From the NCBI RefSeq assembly GCF_024721115.1, contig NZ_JAMDHK010000012.1, positions 62,001 through 126,000 of the forward strand: DNA of 64,000 bases, given 5' to 3'. The notes beneath the pieces were generated by a model. It did no database searches, was not told the DNA's origin, and saw only the letters and a list, made by a program, of their open reading frames with translations. Both the position numbers and the translations under genes were made by a program. This stretch comes from Salipiger pentaromativorans. GTDB lineage: Bacteria; Pseudomonadota; Alphaproteobacteria; Rhodobacterales; Rhodobacteraceae. Positions 62,158 to 64,000 of the stretch are shown piece after piece (within the stretch, counting starts at the first letter, position 1; each line of letters begins with the position of its first letter).

Positions 62158-62830
62158 CGGCGTCCAGCATCTCTTCGGCCAGCGTTATGCCCTCGGGGTG
62201 GCCGACATCGCACCAGTGACCGGGATAGCTCAGGCCAAAGAGGCGGCCCGCCGCGTCCATGCCGTTCCAGATCAGGTTCAGCGAAAAGACCGGTCTGGGG
62301 ACGATCTCCAGCGCCCCGGTCTTTAGGATCTGCGCGCCGGTATAGACAAGATCGCCCCGGCGGAGGAGCCTTCCGTCGTTCTCCATCGAGAAATCGCCGC
62401 CGCCCTTGCGGCCGACCGCGCGGGCGAGGGGCACGCAGAGCAGCAGCGCATCCATGCGGTCGGGGTCCCAGGCCTCGGCCAGAAGGCGCAGCGGGTTGGG
62501 GCCGGACCAGACCGCATCGGTGTTGAGCGTAAAGACCGGATCGGCGCCGAGCAGCGGCAGCGCGGCGCGCAGCCCGCCGCCGGTGTCGAGGATCTGCGGT
62601 TCCTCGCGCGAGACGGCGATGCCGCGATCCGCGAGATGGGTCTCGATCTGGTCGGCGCGGTAATGGGCGTTGGCCACGCGGCGCAGCGGGCCGAAACCGT
62701 CGGTGAGCTCCAGCGCATGGTCGATCAACGGCTTGCCGGCCACCTCGATCAGCGGTTTGGGGCGGTCGGCGGTGAGCGCGCCCATGCGGGTGCCGAAACC
62801 GGCGGCAAACAGCATCAGGGCATCGGGCAT
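62150..62830 (-). CDS. murU: N-acetylmuramate alpha-1-phosphate uridylyltransferase-type nucleotidyltransferase (MurU)
   Basis: The 226-aa protein has the sugar-nucleotidyltransferase signature LMLFAAGFGTRMGALTADRPKPLIEVAGKPLI, then LDTGGGLRAALPLL and FTLNTDAVW. Size and context fit MurU, which makes UDP-MurNAc from MurNAc-1-phosphate in peptidoglycan recycling. The MurNAc kinase amgK lies immediately upstream (16-base overlap), the usual pair. A glucose-1-phosphate thymidylyltransferase-like role is less likely. Confidence 0.85.
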   Translation of the reverse strand: MPDALMLFAAGFGTRMGALTADRPKPLIEVAGKPLIDHALELTDGFGPLRRVANAHYRADQIETHLADRGIAVSREEPQILDTGGGLRAALPLLGADPVFTLNTDAVWSGPNPLRLLAEAWDPDRMDALLLCVPLARAVGRKGGGDFSMENDGRLLRRGDLVYTGAQILKTGALEIVPRPVFSLNLIWNGMDAAGRLFGLSYPGHWCDVGHPEGITLAEEMLDADV

Positions 62831-63792
62831 GGGGTTTTCAGCCTTTGCAGTCTTTCCGGCGTCGGGGCGGGCAGCGTCTCTTGCAGGAGCGTGGCGATCC
62901 CGGCCAATGCGGGATGGCTCAGGTCGGATTGCAGATGGCCCCAGACACGCGGGATGAGGTCGATGTAATGCGGCTTGCCACGGCTGGCGGCAAGCCGCGC
63001 GAAGACGCCCAGGATGCGCAGGTTGCGCTGGGCGCCGAGTACGGCGAGGGCACTGCGGAACGGCGCGTCCGGCAGGCCGGTTGCGTCAAGATAGTGCCGG
63101 ATGACGGCCTCGGCGGTCTCGGGCAAGACGTCGCGCCGCGCGTCTTCGATCAGGGAGACGAGATCATAGGCCCGGTGGCCTTGCAGCGCGTCCTGAAAAT
63201 CCAGCAGCCCGGCGCGGGCGGCACCCGCGCGCGCGGGCAGCCAGAGGATGTTTTCGGCGTGGAAATCGCGCAGGATCATCACGTCGGTGTCGGCGGCGTG
63301 CTGCCGCAGCGCGGTTTCGAAGGCCCCGGCGCAGATCCGGGCGGCGTCGGCGGCGGGCCTGTGGCCGGCGCCGGCGGCATAGCAATCGAAGGCGAGGTCG
63401 GTCATCGCCGCCAGACGGGGCGGGTCGGCCTGCGGCAGCTCTGCGGGCGGCGCATGGCGGTGCAGGGCGATCAGCGCGTCGGTTGCGGCGATATAGAGAC
63501 GCTTTTCGGTCTCGGGATCGGTGGCGAGCCGGGCGATCAGCCCGTCGCCCAGATCTTCGAGCAGCAGCAGGCCCGGCGCTTCGGCGAGGATGCGCGGGGC
63601 GCTGAGGCCAAGCGCCGTCAGATGCCGCGCGAGCCGGGCGAAGAGCGCGGTGTCGCCCTCGGGATCTTCCATGAGGATCGCGGTTTCGCCACCGCGTGCC
63701 AGCCGGGTGTAGCGCCGCGCCGAGGCGTCTCCGGCAAGCGGCATGGCGCGGGCCGCGTCCCAGCCGGCGCGTGCGAGAAAGGCCGCGCTCAT
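62815..63792 (-). CDS. amgK: Aminoglycoside phosphotransferase-fold N-acetylmuramate/GlcNAc kinase (AmgK)
   Basis: The 325-aa protein has the APH fold: PLAGDASARRYTRL (nucleotide loop), LLLEDLGDGLIA, and the catalytic loop ILRDFHAENILWL followed by AGLLDFQDALQGHRAYDLVSLIEDARRD, where D-F-Q-D provides the metal ligand. AmgK phosphorylates the anomeric position of MurNAc. With MurU it bypasses de novo UDP-MurNAc synthesis, the fosfomycin target. It overlaps tsaE by ATGA and murU by 16 bases. Confidence 0.88.
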   Translation of the reverse strand: MSAAFLARAGWDAARAMPLAGDASARRYTRLARGGETAILMEDPEGDTALFARLARHLTALGLSAPRILAEAPGLLLLEDLGDGLIARLATDPETEKRLYIAATDALIALHRHAPPAELPQADPPRLAAMTDLAFDCYAAGAGHRPAADAARICAGAFETALRQHAADTDVMILRDFHAENILWLPARAGAARAGLLDFQDALQGHRAYDLVSLIEDARRDVLPETAEAVIRHYLDATGLPDAPFRSALAVLGAQRNLRILGVFARLAASRGKPHYIDLIPRVWGHLQSDLSHPALAGIATLLQETLPAPTPERLQRLKTPCPMP

Positions 63793-64000
63793 GCCGAAAG
63801 CTCCGCGACCGTCGCGTCCCAGCGCGGGTCGCGCCAGTCGAGCGCCAGGCTGCGGGACTCGTCGGTCTCACCCGGGCCGAAGCTGAGCGAAAGCGCGCTC
63901 TCGGGGGCGAGGTCCTGGAGGCGGTCGGGCCATTCCACCAGACAGATGGCGCTTTCGAAGGCGTCGGTCAGCCCGAGCTCGATGCATTGGTCGGGGTCGG
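63789..64000 (-). CDS. tsaE: tRNA threonylcarbamoyladenosine biosynthesis ATPase TsaE (partial)
   Basis: About 70 C-terminal codons are in the window (stop at 63789-63791). The sequence LGLTDAFESAICLVEWPDRL followed by ALSLSF is the C-terminal pattern of TsaE, whose conserved W contributes to its nucleotide pocket. TsaE works with TsaB and TsaD on t6A37 of tRNAs. The P-loop half lies beyond base 64000. It is the first visible gene of the tsaE-amgK-murU-addB-addA run. Confidence 0.85.
   Translation of the reverse strand, partial: DPDQCIELGLTDAFESAICLVEWPDRLQDLAPESALSLSFGPGETDESRSLALDWRDPRWDATVAELSA

Noticed and set aside
1-64000. tRNA, rRNA, CRISPR, IS or prophage content
   Set aside because: No cloverleaf-like segments with CCA context, no direct spaced repeats, and no transposase or integrase motifs in any reading frame.

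Overview
The window is GC-rich, densely packed bacterial chromosome. By gene content and order it is an alphaproteobacterium of the order Rhodobacterales (Roseobacter/Paracoccus-type). The evidence is the blocks Tim44-mltA-smr | fxsA | secB | dnaQ-coaE-aroE-maf | rho-mnmE-mnmG-rsmG-parA-parB | hemW-rdgB-rph | hrcA-grpE, the tsaE-amgK-murU-addB-addA-trxA run, and the many 4-base ATGA/GTGA start-stop overlaps. I see no phage, IS element, CRISPR array, rRNA or tRNA. It is core chromosome next to the replication origin.

Layout. 1-6408: the end of an IPP isomerase gene, a Tim44-like/MltA/Smr operon, FxsA and SecB, and the coupled maf-aroE-coaE-dnaQ operon on the minus strand. 6409-6939: the only long gene-free stretch, with DnaA-box-like sites and an AT-rich tract, hence a candidate oriC. 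6940-13747: rho, the tRNA-modification genes mnmE and mnmG, rsmG, and the segregation genes parA and parB. Two perfect 16-bp parS sites lie here, one at the mnmG start and one inside rsmG. 13808-20760: hemW-rdgB-rph on the minus strand, hrcA-grpE on the plus strand, then mutS. 20894-31055: metabolism and stress genes (malic enzyme with phosphotransacetylase domain, PfkB kinase, exported MsrA, an aminotransferase/sulfotransferase-like pair, argG, ilvA). 31060-36622: an Hpt protein divergent from a response regulator with PP2C phosphatase domain, two Nudix enzymes, Hsp33, CCA-adding enzyme and a LysE exporter. 36666-42097: two half-size ABC exporters, a P-loop kinase and an RNA methyltransferase, all overlapping. 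42179-44380: two L,D-transpeptidase-fold proteins, a CAP lipoprotein and a 64-aa membrane microprotein. 44498-53354: ferrochelatase, an NDUFAF5-like methyltransferase, ComF, glutaredoxin with Nit amidase, MarR, a lyxose/mannose isomerase, an orphan substrate-binding protein, proline iminopeptidase, UbiG and YciI. 53395-64000: hslVU, trxA, addAB, murU, amgK and the 3' part of tsaE.

How the genes work together. The origin-proximal part combines replication and segregation (candidate oriC, parABS, dnaQ), RNA modification and transcription termination (mnmE, mnmG, rsmG, rho). Protein quality control recurs (secB, hrcA-grpE, hslO, hslVU, trxA, msrA); hslVU has a heat-shock-type promoter and hemH an Irr-box-like site. 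Cell-wall turnover is represented by mltA, the two L,D-transpeptidase-fold proteins and the amgK-murU recycling pair. DNA repair is represented by mutS and addAB, and nucleotide-pool hygiene by rdgB, maf and the Nudix proteins.

The least explained items are the aminotransferase/sulfotransferase pair (24885-26494), the Hpt/PP2C pair with its palindromic intergenic site (31060-32796), the hemH-adjacent microprotein (44186-44380), and a modular intergenic repeat built from a GC hairpin plus a TATTTG box (four copies).
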